NCBI RefSeq assembly: GCF_001612945.1
Contig: NZ_BDBK01000001.1
Coordinates: forward strand, 62,001-126,000
Direction: 5' to 3'
DNA: 64,000 nt
Source of the DNA: Nocardia inohanensis NBRC 100128
GTDB taxonomy: Bacteria > Actinomycetota > Actinomycetes > Mycobacteriales > Mycobacteriaceae
Shown: positions 62,615 to 64,000 of the stretch, piece by piece
Numbering within the stretch: the stretch's first letter is position 1
Layout of the letters: every line of letters begins with the position of its first letter
Program-made: the position numbers and the translations under genes
Notes under the pieces: generated by a model
What the model was told of the DNA's origin: nothing
What the model saw: only the letters and a program-made list of their open reading frames with translations
The model's database searches: none

Positions 62615-63388
62615 ATGAGCGAGCCGCTGCTGCGCATCACCGGACTGAACAAGAGCTTCGGTCCGGTGCACGTGCTGCACGATGTGGATTTCACCGTGCC
62701 CGCCGGGCAGGTCACCGCGCTGGTCGGCGATAATGGCGCGGGCAAGACCACCTTGGTGAAATGTGTTGCCGGAATTCATGATTCGGACTCCGGGGAGGTG
62801 CTGTTCCGGGGTGAACCGGCGCACCTGCGCGGGCCGAAGGACGCGGCGGCGCTCGGGATCGAGGTGGTCTACCAGGATCTGGCGCTGGCCGACAACCTCG
62901 ACATCGTGGCCAATATGTTCCTCGGCCGCGAACGCGGGAAACCGTGGCTGCTGGACGAGGCGAGCATGGAGGAGGCAGCGCGGCGCACCCTGGCCTCGCT
63001 CGGGGTGCGCACCGTGAAATCGGTGCGCACACCCGTCGCCGCGCTCTCCGGCGGGCAGCGCCAGACCGTGGCGATCGCCAAAGCCGTGCTCTGGAACAGC
63101 AATCTGGTGCTGCTCGACGAACCCACCGCGGCGCTGGGCGTCGCGCAGACCCGCCAGGTCCTGGACCTGGTGCGGCGGCTCGCCGAACAGGGGCTCGGGG
63201 TGGTGTTGATCAGCCACAACCTGGCCGACGTGTTCGAGGTCGCCGACCGGATCGCGGTGCTGTACCTGGGGCGCATGGCCGCCGAGGTGCGCACCGCCGA
63301 CGTGACGCATTCGCAGGTGGTCGAGCTCATCACCGCCGGCCGCTCCGGTGAGCTCGGTCTGGCCCGGCCCGAGGCGGTGGTGTTGTGA
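62615..63388 (+). CDS. Sugar ABC transporter ATP-binding protein (single-domain XylG/FrcA-like)
   Basis: 257 residues with one ATPase domain: Walker A GDNGAGKTT, signature ALSGGQRQT, Walker B LVLLDEPTAALG, H-loop SHNLAD. XylG/RbsA proteins normally have two such domains; this single-domain form resembles FrcA and works as a dimer. It lies 11 bp after the binding-protein gene, and its stop overlaps the permease GTG. Confidence 0.92.
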   Translation: MSEPLLRITGLNKSFGPVHVLHDVDFTVPAGQVTALVGDNGAGKTTLVKCVAGIHDSDSGEVLFRGEPAHLRGPKDAAALGIEVVYQDLALADNLDIVANMFLGRERGKPWLLDEASMEEAARRTLASLGVRTVKSVRTPVAALSGGQRQTVAIAKAVLWNSNLVLLDEPTAALGVAQTRQVLDLVRRLAEQGLGVVLISHNLADVFEVADRIAVLYLGRMAAEVRTADVTHSQVVELITAGRSGELGLARPEAVVL

Positions 63389-64000
63389 GCGAGGACATCA
63401 CGAGCGGGAAAGGCGCTGAGGTGAAAGACGATTCGCAAGTATCCGGTAGTGCTCCGGCTCCCGATGCGGGTGCGGCTCCGGCCGCGGCGGTTGCCGCCGG
63501 TTCGGAACCTGTACCGGGCGATCCGGGGACGTCGGCCCACGCGGACTCGCCGGGCCGGGGTGCGCCCGCGGGATCGGCGGTGGCGGATTTCGGGATCGAC
63601 ACCACGACCTTGTCGACCCGGGAAGCGTTGCGCGACTACGTGATGCGGTTGCGCGGCGGGGAGATCGGGTCGCTGCCCGCCCTGCTCGGACTGGTCGCGC
63701 TGGTGGTGCTGTTCTCGGTGCTGTCGGATGTGTTCTTCTCGCTCAACAACATCGCGAATCTGCTCGCCCAGGGCGCGGGGCAGACGATCATCGCCATCGG
63801 GATCGTCTACGTGCTGTTGATCGGGGAGATCGATCTGTCGGCGGGGACCGCGTCCGGGGTGGCGGGGGCGGTGCTGGCCATGCATTACGTGAAGGACGGA
63901 AACCTGCTGTCGGGCATGGGATCCACGGTGTTCTTCATCTTCAACGCGCTGCTGGTGCTGGGGGCCGTGCTGGCGGCGCTGTTGCGGATCTGGCCCGGGG
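63385..64000 (+). CDS. Sugar ABC transporter permease (XylH-like), truncated by window end
   Basis: First 205 codons of a permease starting at GTG inside the ATPase stop. About 85 residues of Ala/Pro/Gly-rich polar sequence precede the first helix (LPALLGLVALVVLFSVLS); then NNIANLLAQGAGQTIIAIGIVYVLLIGEIDLSAG, the hallmark of BPD_transp_2 sugar permeases. The reading frame is still open at the last base. Confidence 0.9.
   Translation, partial: MSEDITSGKGAEVKDDSQVSGSAPAPDAGAAPAAAVAAGSEPVPGDPGTSAHADSPGRGAPAGSAVADFGIDTTTLSTREALRDYVMRLRGGEIGSLPALLGLVALVVLFSVLSDVFFSLNNIANLLAQGAGQTIIAIGIVYVLLIGEIDLSAGTASGVAGAVLAMHYVKDGNLLSGMGSTVFFIFNALLVLGAVLAALLRIWPG

Overview
The window is high-GC actinobacterial DNA, most likely from Nocardia or a close relative in the Nocardiaceae. 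This rests on gene content: an argA / pgsA-cinA-clgR-pspA-pspM block arranged as in mycobacteria and corynebacteria, a FadD15-type acyl-CoA ligase, a KstR-type operator, a deazaflavin (F420)-type nitroreductase, a DUF3558 lipoprotein and many leaderless or GTG starts. The genus is an inference.

Layout. 0-2.9 kb: end of a NarL-type histidine kinase with its response regulator, then a GlxA-type regulator divergent from an HD-domain enzyme. 2.9-3.6 kb: a compact island with two very small genes, a three-tRNA cluster (Leu-CAG, Arg-TCG, Gln-CTG, all minus strand), an intrinsic terminator and a duplicated tRNA 3' end. 3.6-9.9 kb: a DUF3558 lipoprotein, a molybdate transport operon led by a MerR/TOBE regulator (modABC), and a MarR regulator coupled to an acyl-CoA ligase. 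9.9-18.7 kb: GtrA protein, TetR/nitroreductase divergent pair, a three-gene hydrolase-VOC-flavoprotein operon, an ABC-F ATPase with a leader uORF, and two divergent alpha/beta hydrolases. 18.7-24.2 kb (minus): a five-gene operon for a secreted GH1 glycosidase, secreted lipase, secreted CE1-type esterase, sodium/solute symporter and a small membrane partner. A divergent TetR gene follows, then a tandem pair of secreted proteins that share the TetR operator. 26.7-33.4 kb: a hydrolase, orphan trpM-trpB-trpA, an ATP-grasp enzyme with no ordinary start codon, a KstR-box acyl-CoA dehydrogenase and a lipoprotein.

33.8-50.5 kb is one giant gene: a 5572-residue, four-module NRPS (A-T-E / C-halfC-A-T-E / C-halfC-A-T / C-A-T-TE) predicted to release a D-D-L-L tetrapeptide. 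Modules 2 and 3 each carry an extra half condensation domain lacking HHxxxDG, and a 27-bp minisatellite lies in the C4-A4 linker. A membrane Ser/Thr kinase of planctomycete-like architecture is encoded tail-to-tail with it, 4 bp away.

52.8-64 kb: an SDR/XRE divergent pair, a YciI-like protein, argA, then the envelope-stress block pgsA-cinA-clgR-pspA-pspM, a small membrane protein, a quinone-oxidoreductase-like enzyme, and the start of a xylose-type sugar ABC transporter cut by the window edge.

The most promising leads are the half-C domains of the NRPS, the TetR-controlled secreted acyl-glycoside operon with its linked pair of unknown secreted proteins, and the small tRNA island. All functional statements come from reading motifs by eye; no database search was run.
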